Notes: generated from the sequence alone by a model not told the origin. 64,000 nucleotides of DNA from Gottfriedia endophytica (GCF_017814275.1 NZ_JAGIYQ010000004.1:306685-370684); one strand, 5' to 3'. Counted from the first letter of the stretch, positions 8,946-18,896 are shown. Numbers and translations: made by a program.

Positions 8946-10364
8946 TTATGCTGATTTAGATTCTTCTTGGTCAAAACTTTGTCTAACCATTGTCCCCCAA
9001 GTGTTGTTATTTCGTAGATAGTCAATGAATCCTATAAACTTCCAATATGAGTTCAAATAATAGTATCCTAAAAACATAATTGGTACAGTTGCTAGTAATT
9101 TTACTAATTCTTTTGTATCTGTATAAAAGCGAAACTCTTTCATGTCTAATAGAATACTTCCGTAAGAAAGGATAAGTCCTAATAAGAAGTTTAGTAACAT
9201 AAAGAATAGAACGATTTTGAGATTAGTCATGTTGTAATATGAGTAACCTAGTAGTGCTAACGCACCAGATAGTTTTAATAATGGATTTAATGTTTCATAC
9301 AAAATGGTATATGGTAATGTAATAAGTCCAACGGCTTTATATTTTGGTCTTAACGTCATTGATAAGCCAATCTCAACCATGTTTTTCACATTTCCACGTC
9401 CCCAACGCTTCCGTTGCGAACTTAAAATACGATAACTTTCAGGAGCCTGTGTAAAGCAAATAGCATTTGGACAATAATCGATACGGTACTTTATATTTTC
9501 ATCTCTATGATGTTTATGTAATTTTAAAATGATATTCATATCTTCGCCTGGAAAACCACCGCGATAACCTTTGATTTCTTTCACAATACGTTTATCAAAT
9601 AACCCAAATGCGCCAGATACAATAATTAGACCATTCCACTTACTCCATGCAGTTCGGCCGGATACAAACGCTTTGATATATTCTAATGCTTGAAACCTAG
9701 CCCAGATATTTTTTGGGGTACGAATCGTTTTAATTTCGCCGTTGTCAATTGTACTACTATTAACAACTCGAACTTGTCCACCAACAGCAACAACTTCTTT
9801 AGGTTTTCTAAGATAGTGTTTAACTAACTTTAGTAGAGCTTTTTCTTCAAGTAATGAATCAGCATCAATACTCGCAATCAGAGGATATTTCGAATAACTA
9901 ATTCCGACGTTTAATGAATCAGCTTTACCGCCATTTTCTTTATCGATCACAATCAATCTTTTATCTATTGTTGAACGATATGCTTGTTTTACTCTTTCAG
10001 TCTTAATAAAAACATCTCGCGTTAATTTTACTTTTTCTAATTGAAAAGATTCCTTTAAAAGATCGACAGTACGATCATCTGAACCATCATTTATAACGAT
10101 TACCTCTAATTTTGGATAATCTAACTTTAATAGATTTTTAACATTTTCTTCTATTGTTAATTCCTCACAATAACTAGGAACTAGTAATGATACACCAGGT
10201 AAGTCTTTTTCCTTTTTCATACTGTTCAACATGTTATCATGTGTTAACAAATTTTGTTTTCGGATTATTTGTGCACTTCTAAGCGTCAACGCTACATACA
10301 ATACATTTACTACTGTTACAATTACTGACGCAATTATTCCATAGTAGAATAAGACTTCTCTCAT
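8946..10364 (-). CDS. processive membrane glycosyltransferase, family 2 (cellulose/hyaluronan/PgaC-synthase-like)
   Basis: A 472-aa inner-membrane polymerase. One N-terminal TM (~6-28); GT2 domain with 'VINDGSDDRTVDLL' (first Asp pair), 'ASIDADSLLEEKAL' (DxD), 'GGFPGEDMNIIL' (acceptor ED) and 'QRKRWGRGN' (Q/RxxRW of processive synthases), then three or four TM helices in the C-terminus. Overlaps the upstream 164-aa gene by 4 bp (ATGA), so the two are coupled. With the UDP-sugar dehydrogenase it likely makes and extrudes an uronate- or amino-sugar-containing polysaccharide; the exact polymer is not determinable. Confidence 0.9.
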   Translation of the reverse strand: MREVLFYYGIIASVIVTVVNVLYVALTLRSAQIIRKQNLLTHDNMLNSMKKEKDLPGVSLLVPSYCEELTIEENVKNLLKLDYPKLEVIVINDGSDDRTVDLLKESFQLEKVKLTRDVFIKTERVKQAYRSTIDKRLIVIDKENGGKADSLNVGISYSKYPLIASIDADSLLEEKALLKLVKHYLRKPKEVVAVGGQVRVVNSSTIDNGEIKTIRTPKNIWARFQALEYIKAFVSGRTAWSKWNGLIIVSGAFGLFDKRIVKEIKGYRGGFPGEDMNIILKLHKHHRDENIKYRIDYCPNAICFTQAPESYRILSSQRKRWGRGNVKNMVEIGLSMTLRPKYKAVGLITLPYTILYETLNPLLKLSGALALLGYSYYNMTNLKIVLFFMLLNFLLGLILSYGSILLDMKEFRFYTDTKELVKLLATVPIMFLGYYYLNSYWKFIGFIDYLRNNNTWGTMVRQSFDQEESKSA

Positions 10365-10855
10365 TTTTGCACCACCTTCATGATTACTTTTTCTTTGTCA
10401 TCTTTAGATAATAAAGATAGTGCTGTTGACCAAAGTTCATATTCTTCTTGATTTTCATTTAATTTTTTTTCTTGATGTTGCAGATTTTCTTTTAGATTAG
10501 TAATGTTGAAACGCACAACATCAATCCAAGCTTGGAAAGAATTCTTCTTTGATAATTCTTTTTCAAGTTGTTTATGTAATCCGCAATCTTGTACCCATTG
10601 GTCAACCAAATCACTTTTAATTTGGTGGTGTTCTTCTAAGAAAAGATCAAACATCTTACCCCAGGTTTCTCGTTCATAATGATTTTTTATTCTCAAAGAA
10701 GGGAAATCACTCAACTGGGTGATTTCTTTTCTAGTTTCCCATTCTTTGGTAATTGCGATTATTCTTTTTGTAATGAATTGCTGATATACGATGTTGCATA
10801 TAATCAACATAAGTACAATCATTAAAATCGCAAAGAATAGCAATGACTTCTCCAT
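10361..10855 (-). CDS. hypothetical membrane-anchored protein of polysaccharide operon
   Basis: A 164-aa protein with a single N-terminal TM (residues ~4-24, LLFFAILMIVLMLIICNIVY) and a cytoplasmic helical, charged, probably coiled-coil region ('NLKENLQHQEKKLNENQEEYELW'). I do not recognise a family. Its 4-bp overlap with the GT2 gene and its position in the operon suggest an accessory partner of the synthase. Confidence 0.75.
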   Translation of the reverse strand: MEKSLLFFAILMIVLMLIICNIVYQQFITKRIIAITKEWETRKEITQLSDFPSLRIKNHYERETWGKMFDLFLEEHHQIKSDLVDQWVQDCGLHKQLEKELSKKNSFQAWIDVVRFNITNLKENLQHQEKKLNENQEEYELWSTALSLLSKDDKEKVIMKVVQK

Positions 10856-10949
10856 GTTAATCCCTCATTTCTCACTGATGTTTAATAGCATTTGTTGTTT
10901 TATCTAATTAAATAGGGATCTATTTCATTTCCATTCTATTAATACTCAA

Positions 10950-13022
10950 TTAATGAATAGAAACAATATTGTTAAGAGCTTTTTTATAAACATGATATCC
11001 ATTTTTAAATTGATCAGAATTATTTTCTGGTAATGAGTTCCAATTCTCCCAAGTGTAATCAATCGTTTTATCTTCACTTTTTCCATCTAATGTAACAAAT
11101 AAATGAAGATCTTTAATATTTTCATGTTTAAAAGCTTTATTGTTTAAATTATATGAAAGAACTTCCTTTGTACTAGGGTCTGAGAATCCTAATAACATCC
11201 AAGGAATTCTAATCTTTATGGTGTCATTATTTGCATTCCACATAGCATGGTTATCAATACTACTATCGCCTTTTTCTAGTTCACTAGTTTTCGTATATGA
11301 AAAAGGTGTATAAACTTTTGATTCTGGTGGTTGCATTTCGAGCTGAGTAGCTAGGTACTGGTCGACAAATTCGTTTCCTTTTTTAGGTGAATAGATATTC
11401 AGTACATCTCCATACCATTTGTTAAAAGGACTATATTGATTATTGACTTTAATATTTAAATCCTTATTTAGCTCTAATAAATAGTCAATACCATAAGGAA
11501 CAGTATTACTTCCTAGTTCTTTTACAGATTTTGTCCCACCTTGAGCTGTATCAATGCCAATATATAGTTGATCCTTGTTTATATCAAAATTATTTTTTGT
11601 CTTTAGTATTAAATAAAGGTAAGCCTCATCACTAGCCATATACATACTATCAATGGAGTTTCCATTTTTTAATACAGGCTTTATGTAAGAATCATCTAGA
11701 TTAATTTTTTTATCATTGATGACAATTTTATTTTCTAAAGTAGTATTTCTTTTTAAAAGTCCAAAGTTTGAATCACTATTTAGGACATTCTTCCAATAAG
11801 CAGTTCTTTCATGGTTTACAAAAGGAAACGTGTTCCATGTAGTGCGATACCACTCATCTAATGATCCAGTAACAATTGCACCATTAAAATGAGAGTTGAA
11901 AATATCAGTAAGCATTTGTTTATTTTGTTCCCATTGTTCTTGCTCTGTTTGGCCACCATGATTCATATTTAAGCTACCATTATGGCTATTAGCTAATGAA
12001 GAAGGTACACCAAATTCAGACACGATTAATGGAGCATCGGAATGGAATTTTCTTAAACTATCAAGGTATTCTTTATATGTATCTACTGTGTTGTTTTTAT
12101 CATCATTTAAAAAGTCTGGATAGAACGGATACACTTTATATGAATAAAAGTAACCAGCTTTCCAATTAACTGTTTTGATATTTTCAGGATTAATAGATTC
12201 TTGATCCTCATAAAATACTTTTTCGTTTGGATGTTTGATTGGATCTGTAGTTGTCCAATTACTAAATGTCATTGGATGTTGCATGCCTTGTTTTAAGTCT
12301 TTTTCAGCCAATTCATTCATTACGGAAGCAATCCACTTTTCTAGAGGTGTTGCATTGTTGGAATAGGTTATAGTCTTTAAATCTGGTGTTATAGTTTTCG
12401 ATTGATTTGTATGTTCTACTAATTTTGGTGACCAGTTCATTCCTAAGTCCCATGCAATCATATAATGACTTGTGTCATGTTTATAAACAACTTCGTCACT
12501 TTTGAAATATTTACTAATACCTTTTTCTCCGTATACTGCAAGAATTGCTTTATCTAAACTTTTTCTTAATTTGGAATTAGTGTTCTTATCCCATAAAAAC
12601 ATATCTTTTTGTTGTTCTTCACTAAAGTCCCAAATACCTTGGATAAAATAAAGTTGATGATTTGGATTTTCTTCATTAAATTCACTTAAAGCCGAGTAAA
12701 AGCTTGGAGGAAGAATAGTAGACAATCTGATGGTATTAAAACCAGCTTTACTGATCTTATTTAGCCACTGTAAATATTGTTTTTTACTTGAGTTTGAATC
12801 TGTAGGATATTCTCCTGGAGCAGCTGAATGCAGATTTATTCCCTTAATAAAAAAAGGATTCCATTTACTATTTTTGTAAATTTCTAGGTTTTTTTGGTCT
12901 GTTTTAAATGCAATAGTTGTGTTTTTTTTATTATCGTTCAAGTGATTCATCTTACTTAAAAAATAAAAGCTAATACACAATATTAAAACAATAAAAACAG
13001 GAATATAGACTCTTCTTTTCAC
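10950..13022 (-). CDS. membrane-anchored glycoside-hydrolase-like protein (TIM barrel) in polysaccharide operon
   Basis: A 690-aa exported protein, first gene of the leftward operon. The GTG at 13022 follows AGGGGAT by 7-8 nt and gives a clean TM/signal (YIPVFIVLILCISFYFL). Residues ~40-440 resemble (beta/alpha)8 clan-A glycosidases: 'GINLHSAAPGEYP', 'GFNTIRLS', and 'APLIVSEFGVPSS', where the Glu of SEFG is in the position of a catalytic nucleophile. The C-terminal ~230 residues look beta-rich ('EAYLYLILKTK', 'IRIPWMLLGFSDP'), like a carbohydrate-binding module. Such hydrolases often trim or release the polymer made by the neighbouring synthase. Confidence 0.75.
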   Translation of the reverse strand: MKRRVYIPVFIVLILCISFYFLSKMNHLNDNKKNTTIAFKTDQKNLEIYKNSKWNPFFIKGINLHSAAPGEYPTDSNSSKKQYLQWLNKISKAGFNTIRLSTILPPSFYSALSEFNEENPNHQLYFIQGIWDFSEEQQKDMFLWDKNTNSKLRKSLDKAILAVYGEKGISKYFKSDEVVYKHDTSHYMIAWDLGMNWSPKLVEHTNQSKTITPDLKTITYSNNATPLEKWIASVMNELAEKDLKQGMQHPMTFSNWTTTDPIKHPNEKVFYEDQESINPENIKTVNWKAGYFYSYKVYPFYPDFLNDDKNNTVDTYKEYLDSLRKFHSDAPLIVSEFGVPSSLANSHNGSLNMNHGGQTEQEQWEQNKQMLTDIFNSHFNGAIVTGSLDEWYRTTWNTFPFVNHERTAYWKNVLNSDSNFGLLKRNTTLENKIVINDKKINLDDSYIKPVLKNGNSIDSMYMASDEAYLYLILKTKNNFDINKDQLYIGIDTAQGGTKSVKELGSNTVPYGIDYLLELNKDLNIKVNNQYSPFNKWYGDVLNIYSPKKGNEFVDQYLATQLEMQPPESKVYTPFSYTKTSELEKGDSSIDNHAMWNANNDTIKIRIPWMLLGFSDPSTKEVLSYNLNNKAFKHENIKDLHLFVTLDGKSEDKTIDYTWENWNSLPENNSDQFKNGYHVYKKALNNIVSIH

Positions 13023-13448
13023 TTGCCAATCCCCTAACAATCTAAAATATTATAAATTTCTAACGATATTAAATGTTATATTAAAAAACAATAAAATTCA
13101 ATTAAAATTATCATTATTTTTTAATGTACAAAGTGTTTTTTTAGTGAAATTGACTTTATATACCATATGAAAAATGGGAATTATTTACAATTTTAATGAT
13201 GATTGAAGATAGAAAGAGTGAGGTTTAATTTATAGTTTTATATTTTTTTAGTATAATTATTAGTAAATAACGAAAAAAAACTATATTAAAAATATTTGAA
13301 ATGATTTTTGTTTACCTTCTTATATAAATTTTTTAATTGAATCAAAAGAACTAGATTTAAATGTCATTATGATATTAAAGCAGAACTTATTATTCCGATA
13401 TATAAAATAGAACTTCTATAGAATACAAATAAAAGGGGCTGTTTTAAA
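13023..13448. other. AT-rich divergent promoter region
   Basis: About 425 bp between the leftward polysaccharide operon and the rightward secreted-protein gene. It is very AT-rich with many A/T tracts. No gene, hairpin terminator or recognisable riboswitch was found; promoters for both directions must lie here but I could not pick one confidently. Confidence 0.5.
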
Positions 13449-14366
13449 ATGAAAGTTCCGAGAAAATTAACCTTGTTAATATGGGTATTTAGTCTTGTGT
13501 TTACTATGATTTACCCGGCTTTTTACATGGATAGTGTAAAAGCTAAAGAAAGTGATTTTAACTTTAAAGGTACTTGGTTATGGAATACGCAATTGATAAA
13601 AAAATCACCAAAAGAAGTAGTGCAAAATATTAAAAATCAAAGAATGAATGAAGTTTATCTTCAATTGAATGAAGACATTAATAAAAAATATTATCAAAAT
13701 TTTATAGACCTTTGCTCACAGTCCTCCATCAAAGTATACATCCTCATAGGGTCTCCAAATTGGATTTCCAGCAAGAACTCTGCACAATTGAATCATATTT
13801 TTTCATGGATTAGCGACTATCAAAAATATGCAAAAAAAACTCAAAAGTTTTCAGGAATAAAAGTTGATTTAGAACCTCAAGCATCTTTAATGTGGAATAC
13901 AGATAGGAAGAATGCGATATTCATTTATCAAACGATTATTTCACAATTTTATGCTTATACAAAACAACAAAAGATTAACTTACTTCTAGACATAGCCTTC
14001 TGGTACAACGAAGTTACTTATAATAATAAATATGGTGAAGGAAATTTATATGAATGGGTATTGAAGAATGATGATGTTACTTATTTAATGACATATCGAA
14101 ATAAAGCGTTAGGAAGTAACAGCATACAGTCGATATCAGAAAAACCTTTAAAAATTGCCAGTCAGTTAAATAAAAAAGTAGTTCTTTGTATTGATTTATC
14201 TGTTTCAAAGGAAGGCGATAATATCTCATTTAATGGGTATAGTTTGAATGCGATAAAAAGTGAAATAGCCTTATTGCTACCTTTTGTTCAAACTCAAAGT
14301 AGTTTTGCTGGGATTAGTATACATAGTTACGAATACATGTTTAATAACGTGCCTGTCACAAAATAA
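13449..14366 (+). CDS. secreted TIM-barrel-like hypothetical protein
   Basis: A 305-aa protein with a signal peptide (residues ~1-32, ending VKAKE). The mature part reads like a small glycosidase-type barrel: 'FKGTWLWNTQLI', 'EVYLQLNED', 'VYILIGSP', 'FSGIKVDLEP', 'LLLDIAFWYNE', 'VTYLMTYRNKA', 'FAGISIHSYEYM'. The beta-strand pattern and acidic residues (DLEP, DIAFWYNE) fit a (beta/alpha)8 fold, but no catalytic pair can be named with certainty. Divergent from the polysaccharide operon, so probably related to it (inference). Confidence 0.7.
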   Translation: MKVPRKLTLLIWVFSLVFTMIYPAFYMDSVKAKESDFNFKGTWLWNTQLIKKSPKEVVQNIKNQRMNEVYLQLNEDINKKYYQNFIDLCSQSSIKVYILIGSPNWISSKNSAQLNHIFSWISDYQKYAKKTQKFSGIKVDLEPQASLMWNTDRKNAIFIYQTIISQFYAYTKQQKINLLLDIAFWYNEVTYNNKYGEGNLYEWVLKNDDVTYLMTYRNKALGSNSIQSISEKPLKIASQLNKKVVLCIDLSVSKEGDNISFNGYSLNAIKSEIALLLPFVQTQSSFAGISIHSYEYMFNNVPVTK

Positions 14367-14440
14367 AAAACAGTTGGTAAGTTCCATATAGGTATGAATT
14401 GAAAGAAGATAATGAAGAAAGTGCTTCAGAGGTTTGAGTA
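14366..14440 (+). pseudogene. remnant of a chemoreceptor gene 3' end
   Basis: About 70 bp starting AAAAACAGTTGGTAAGTTCC closely match the last bases of the chemoreceptor gene at 7335-7405 (shared GAATTGAAAGAAGATA), but with a one-base deletion and no upstream gene. It begins at the stop codon of the preceding gene. Confidence 0.8.
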
Positions 14441-14469
14441 ATTTTAGGGATTAAATCAAGTAAGTAACT

Positions 14470-14528
14470 AAGCATTCCATGGCTGATAAATAGTCACTAT
14501 TAATCAGCCATGGAATGCTTTTTTTTTA
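14470..14528 (+). terminator. strong intrinsic terminator
   Basis: Perfect stem AAGCATTCCATGGCTGAT (14470-14487) with its complement at 14503-14520, then TTTTTTTATT. Confidence 0.9.
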
Positions 14529-14611
14529 TTATTGTATTGGTAAAAAAGATAGAAATAATCTAAAAAAGTTGGAAACTTTAGAAAAAACATAAAATCTCAT
14601 GGAGAAAATTT

Positions 14612-14857
14612 ATGGAAAATAGACCTTGGTATTTAAAAGATAACTTTTTATATACAATCTGTTTAATATTACCATTAATAGGGTATTTAATTGTTTTATT
14701 AAACAAAAATAAATTCACTCATGAAAATTGGTTACCGTTTCTCTTAGTAGCGACAATTATGACCGCTTTTTGGGTACTAAAATTCCTTCCGACTAACATG
14801 TTTTTTATAGGAATAGTTATAACCATAATTATAGTATATGTAGTTATCAATAATTAA
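14612..14857 (+). CDS. small membrane protein, unknown function
   Basis: An 81-aa protein with three hydrophobic helices (LYTICLILPLIGYLIVLL, LPFLLVATIMTAFWVLKFL, MFFIGIVITIIIVYVVI). ATG is preceded by a GGAGAAAA site 6 nt upstream. No family recognised. It stands alone between two terminators. Confidence 0.6.
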   Translation: MENRPWYLKDNFLYTICLILPLIGYLIVLLNKNKFTHENWLPFLLVATIMTAFWVLKFLPTNMFFIGIVITIIIVYVVINN

Positions 14858-14928
14858 GTTGATACCTCCACTATTTTTGTGTTTATTTATATTTTAAATA
14901 GCCACAATCTGTTAGAAAAGAGCCAACT

Positions 14929-14970
14929 AAAAAAAGCCATTTACTTCATATTAATAGAAGTAAACTGGCT
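14929..14970 (-). terminator. terminator of the leftward chemoreceptor gene
   Basis: Stem AGCCATTTACTTC with GAAGTAAACTGGCT (one mismatch), followed on the minus strand by TTTTTT. Confidence 0.85.
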
Positions 14971-15040
14971 CTTTCTCTAAATCCTTATCCCGTATTCCTT
15001 ATTCCTTATTTCCTCATCCCTAGATCCTAATCCCTGCCCT

Positions 15041-16729
15041 TTAAACCTTGAACCTTAAAACTAGCCCTTGAACATGCTCTGCAAGCTTAGCTAATGAAGT
15101 AGCTGCATTTGATATTTCTTCTAATGAAGCAAGCTGTTCTTCAGTTGCTGCTGCAATTTCTTCAGTACTATTAGATGTTTCATTTGTTCCACTTGCAATC
15201 TCTTCTACAGAGTGCGATATCACATGAAATCCTGAGCTAATTTGCTCAGAAGTTGCAGCAATTTCTTGGATTTGTGATGATACTTGTTCGATTGCTCCAA
15301 TAATTTCCTTGAATTGCACGGATGTAGATTGTGATAATTCGATTCCTTCTGATACATTCTCTTTTACCAAGCTAATCATATGAACAGTTTCTTTCGTTTC
15401 CGTCTGAATGTTTTGAATGATTTCTTTTATTTGTTTAGCCGATTCATTTGACTGCTCTGCTAGTTTTTTCACTTCATCTGCAACAACGGAAAAGCCTTTA
15501 CCATATTCACCAGCTCTAGCAGCTTCAATGGCTGCATTAAGTGCGAGTAGGTTTGTTTGGTCAGATATTTGATTGATTAATGTCGTAATGTTATCGATTT
15601 TGATAGCATGTGAAGCAAGATTATTAATCCCTTTATCAGCAATATCTACAGAATTATGAATAGAAGCCATTTGCTGGGCAACTTGTTTTAACGATGTTGC
15701 ACCTTTATCTGCCTGCATTTTCATCGAATATGAAAAATCTGCAACATTTGATGTGTTAGTCGAAATAGTCATTAACCCTGTCATTGAGTCATTTATGGAT
15801 TCTAGACTAGTCTTAGTCATCATGGCATGATCAGTAGATTGGCTTGCAATTTGCTGCATTGAATAGGAAATCTGCTCTGAAGTTTCTTTAGACTGTTCTG
15901 AACTAGCCGAGAATTCTTCAGACGCTGCTGTAATTTGTTCTGAGGAATCAGCAATTTTTATCACTAATTCACGTAATGAAGACATAAATTTATTAAATGA
16001 ACTAGCTAATTCGCCAAATTCATCTTTATTCTTAACTAATATCGTTTTTGTTAAATCAGCTTCACCTTCAGCGATGTCTAGCATTTGATTGTTCAAAAGT
16101 TTTAATGGGCGCATGATCGAGATTAATAAGATTACTCCTAAAACGATCCCGAATATGGATGAAATAATTGTTGTTATAAAAAGTATTAATTTCCTAGTAT
16201 CTGTCGTATTAATATGATTTTTCATTAATAGGTTAACTTCACTATCCAAGGAACTAATAATTTTATTGACTGAAGGATCTAATAAGTTTTTTCTTATGTC
16301 TCTTTCATTACCAAAATGAAGGTCACTAGCTTCTTTAGGCTGTGTGCTTTTTAATGTAATGACTTCTTGACTTATGCTCCAATACTTATTAAAGTTTTGA
16401 TCTAAATCATTTATTGTTTGCCTGTTTTGAGTATTTGTATTTAAATCTTTTAATGAATTGATGTTCTGTTGGATCTCACTAGCCTTGTTTTTCATCTCTA
16501 TAGCAAAATCATTTTTATCAGTTAATAAATAACCTCTTTCATCATTAGAAAGTCCAGCCAACCTAAATTGTATATGTTTCATGGTTTTTTGCATTTCCAT
16601 TTTTTGTTTTAATAAATCGGTTTGGTTTACTGAATCTTTTAATGAGTTAATCGAAAAAATGCCAATCCCAATAATTGTAACGATTAATGTTGAGATGATA
16701 ACGATTAGCCTAGTTTTAACTCGTTTCAT
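15041..16729 (-). CDS. methyl-accepting chemotaxis protein with four-helix-bundle sensor
   Basis: A 562-aa chemoreceptor. TM1 ~8-30, a helical extracytoplasmic domain of ~145 residues ('[29 protein letters not shown]') typical of 4HB_MCP/CHASE3-like sensors, TM2 ~182-205, HAMP ('[12 protein letters not shown]'), and a signalling domain with '[34 protein letters not shown]' core. Starts with ATG after AGAGGACAAG. Monocistronic. Ligand unknown. Confidence 0.93.
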   Translation of the reverse strand: MKRVKTRLIVIISTLIVTIIGIGIFSINSLKDSVNQTDLLKQKMEMQKTMKHIQFRLAGLSNDERGYLLTDKNDFAIEMKNKASEIQQNINSLKDLNTNTQNRQTINDLDQNFNKYWSISQEVITLKSTQPKEASDLHFGNERDIRKNLLDPSVNKIISSLDSEVNLLMKNHINTTDTRKLILFITTIISSIFGIVLGVILLISIMRPLKLLNNQMLDIAEGEADLTKTILVKNKDEFGELASSFNKFMSSLRELVIKIADSSEQITAASEEFSASSEQSKETSEQISYSMQQIASQSTDHAMMTKTSLESINDSMTGLMTISTNTSNVADFSYSMKMQADKGATSLKQVAQQMASIHNSVDIADKGINNLASHAIKIDNITTLINQISDQTNLLALNAAIEAARAGEYGKGFSVVADEVKKLAEQSNESAKQIKEIIQNIQTETKETVHMISLVKENVSEGIELSQSTSVQFKEIIGAIEQVSSQIQEIAATSEQISSGFHVISHSVEEIASGTNETSNSTEEIAAATEEQLASLEEISNAATSLAKLAEHVQGLVLRFKV

Positions 16730-17199
16730 TAGCTCTTGTCCTCTCTAGGTAACTAAATCTAAATTTTTAATAAAAGCATTTACTCACTCTTTTTAAATCA
16801 ATTTTTGTAGGATAAAAAAGTAGATTTTTCTACTGAATTTGAAAAAAGAATCATTTTTTGTTAAAACGTTTCGTATTAATTAATAAAATAAGAGTGACAC
16901 TATAAAGAGTTTGCTTAAACCTATTCTTATATCGTCAATTTACTTTTACAATTAAGTCCTAATACCAAATAAGCAGAAATAAAAGAAAAATCTCACCAAT
17001 ATAAAAGACAATTTTAGTTTTTTTAATGTAGACTTATGGTAATCCTAATTAAAACCTTACAATTAGGGGGTATTATCAGATATAATTAAATTGTGTAGCT
17101 AGTTTTGGTGTACACATGTAAACTTGATAAGTCTATACTTCAAGAAAGAACGCATTCTTTGTAATTTAAAAAATAGAAATAAAGGAATGGTATAAGGAT
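16730..17199. other. non-coding divergent region, nothing further recognised
   Basis: About 470 bp of AT-rich DNA between divergent genes. It includes a small hairpin AAAGAAcgcaTTCTTT-like element near 17143-17161. No ORF with a ribosome site and no recognised RNA motif. Confidence 0.45.
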
Positions 17200-18228
17200 T
17201 TGATAAAAAATTTTTTTCAAGATGTTGCTGTTAAAAAAATTATTGCGGTGATCATTTTAATTCTTTTGCTGTTTAGTGTGAGAGGACTTATAAATCTAAT
17301 ATTGTTGACGTTTTTATTTACTTACCTTTTATATACTTTTCAGCAGTTTCTTTACAAGAAAGTAAATTTATTCATACCTGTAAAGAGCATTTTCATTACC
17401 CTCTTTATGTACATTTTGTTAATCTTTGGATTTGTATTTACCCTTGTTAGATATATTCCTCTTTTAATGCAACAGCTCATGGTGATTGGTAGAGAGTTTT
17501 CTTCTTTCCAAATCGATAAATACACGATGAATTTGGACCCTAAAATTGTTTCATTGATTAAAAATATAAATATTGGAAAGTATTTAAAAGAGGCAGGGGA
17601 TGCGCTGATAAATATTATCCCTCATATAAGTGAAGTTAGTATTCAATTCTTTATTGCCTTTTTATTAAGCTTTTTCTTTATCATTGAAAGAAATGAAATC
17701 ATTCGATTCGGAAAAAAAATAGAAGCAAGCAAATTATCATTCTATTATTCTTATTACAGTTATTTTGGAAGGAACTTTTTAAATTCGTTTGGAAAAGTCC
17801 TTCAAATGCAAATATTAATTTCTTTAATTAATGGATTTTTATCTGTGATTATGTTAGCTATTTTAGGATTCAGTGAAGTTATTGGACTTGGATTCATGAT
17901 CTTTATTTTAGGATTAATACCTGTTGCAGGGGTAGCTATTTCCTTTATCCCTCTTGCAATTATTGCTTTTAAAATTGGAGGATTATCAAAAGTTTTATCT
18001 GTCGTTATTATGATCCTTGTCCTTCATGCTTTAGAAAGCTATGTATTAAATCCTAAACTGATGTCCATCAGAACAAAGCTGCCAATCTTCTTCACATTTT
18101 TAACACTAACAGTTGCTGAACACTATTTAGGAATATGGGGTCTACTAATCGGATTACCATTATTGATGTTCTTCTTAGATATGGCGGGTGTTAATATGGC
18201 TGAACCGAAGAAAGTGAAGGGGAAATAG
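17200..18228 (+). CDS. AI-2E family transporter
   Basis: A 342-aa polytopic membrane protein of the AI-2E/YdiK/PerM family. It has about eight hydrophobic helices, beginning 'IIAVIILILLLFSVRGLINLILL', and the family-typical C-terminal segment 'GFMIFILGLIPVAGVAISFIPLAIIAF' and 'LESYVLNPKLMSIRTKLPIFFTFLTLTVAEHYLGIWGLLIGLPLLMF'-type region. Family members have been linked to export of small signals or to Na/H antiport; the substrate cannot be told. The start is a TTG with AAGGA very close upstream, so the true start is uncertain by a few codons. Confidence 0.88.
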   Translation: MIKNFFQDVAVKKIIAVIILILLLFSVRGLINLILLTFLFTYLLYTFQQFLYKKVNLFIPVKSIFITLFMYILLIFGFVFTLVRYIPLLMQQLMVIGREFSSFQIDKYTMNLDPKIVSLIKNINIGKYLKEAGDALINIIPHISEVSIQFFIAFLLSFFFIIERNEIIRFGKKIEASKLSFYYSYYSYFGRNFLNSFGKVLQMQILISLINGFLSVIMLAILGFSEVIGLGFMIFILGLIPVAGVAISFIPLAIIAFKIGGLSKVLSVVIMILVLHALESYVLNPKLMSIRTKLPIFFTFLTLTVAEHYLGIWGLLIGLPLLMFFLDMAGVNMAEPKKVKGK

Positions 18229-18232
18229 CAGT

Positions 18233-18307
18233 GTAGCGGTGCCTGTCACTTTTTGAAATGTGAATATGTTGTGGAAAAGTCGGGGGATAATTCCTCGACT
18301 TTTTTTG
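18233..18307 (+). repeat. dispersed repeat A, copy 2, carrying a terminator
   Basis: GGTGCCTGTCACTTTTTGAA, then ATGTGAATATGTTGTGGAAAA, then hairpin AAGTCGGGGGA / TTCCTCGACTT with seven T, which terminates the AI-2E gene. Confidence 0.75.
18275..18307 (+). terminator. intrinsic terminator after AI-2E gene
   Basis: Stem AAAAGTCGGGGGA with TTCCTCGACTTTT and a T tail; part of repeat A. Confidence 0.85.
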
Positions 18308-18340
18308 TGGATTGGTTAGCAATGGATGATGAATAGTAAT

Positions 18341-18370
18341 GAGGCTGAATCTAAGTTAAGATTCAGCCTC
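18341..18370. other. perfect 12-bp inverted repeat in convergent gap
   Basis: GAGGCTGAATCT, loop AAGTTA, AGATTCAGCCTC. There is no T tract on either side, so it is not a standard terminator, although it sits between convergent genes. Confidence 0.7.
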
Positions 18371-18476
18371 ACATCACTTTTGAATAAAATGAAAAAGTAT
18401 TTGATAATAATTTGTTTTATGGAAAATTGAGATATTTATACAGTAAGATTTGCTGCAAATACTATGATCAAGAGTA

Positions 18477-18830
18477 CTAACTAATTTTATCCAAGATATG
18501 ATTTAAATTTTTGAAATGTGGTTTCACAATAAAATCTTTTGCACCAATTTTAGTTGCTTCAATAATAAATGGTTGCTGTCCTAGTGAAGAACACATGACA
18601 ATTTTGGCTTTTGAATCGAACCTTACCAGTTGCTTAAGTGCTTCAATACCATTAAGTAATGGCATTGTAATGTCCAATATAAGAATATCAGGTAAAAACA
18701 CTTTATACTTTTCAACAGCCTGTACTCCATTTTCAGCTTCAGCAATTACAAAATAGTTTTCGTCATCTAGAAGCTGCTTTATCCAATTCCGCATGAAAGA
18801 GGAATCATCTGCAATTAATACAGTTTTCAT
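18477..18830 (-). CDS. CheY-like single-domain response regulator
   Basis: A 117-aa receiver domain with no output domain. Acidic pocket D8/D9 (LIADDS), phospho-acceptor D53 (ILDITMP), switch Ser82 region (VMCSSLG) and K103 (FIVKPH). The ATG at 18830 was chosen because GGAAAGG lies 8 nt upstream; a longer upstream frame runs into the leader RNA. It lies downstream of a c-di-GMP-I riboswitch on the same strand, so its level should respond to c-di-GMP and could link that signal to chemotaxis or motility (inference). The TMPLLNGIEAL and GQQPF features are close to CheY-type regulators of Bacillus and Clostridium. Confidence 0.9.
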   Translation of the reverse strand: MKTVLIADDSSFMRNWIKQLLDDENYFVIAEAENGVQAVEKYKVFLPDILILDITMPLLNGIEALKQLVRFDSKAKIVMCSSLGQQPFIIEATKIGAKDFIVKPHFKNLNHILDKIS

Positions 18831-18839
18831 ATAGTACAC

Positions 18840-18870
18840 CTTTCCAAAGAATTTAAGCAAAATAGGAAAG
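18840..18870 (-). promoter_or_regulatory. possible Shine-Dalgarno-sequestering hairpin
   Basis: On the minus strand CTTTCC (18865-18870) can pair with GGAAAG of the ribosome site (18840-18845) of the CheY-like gene, between the riboswitch aptamer and the start codon. No terminator is present, suggesting translational control. Confidence 0.5.
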
Positions 18871-18896
18871 TAGTCCTTATTAAACTAATTTCATTT

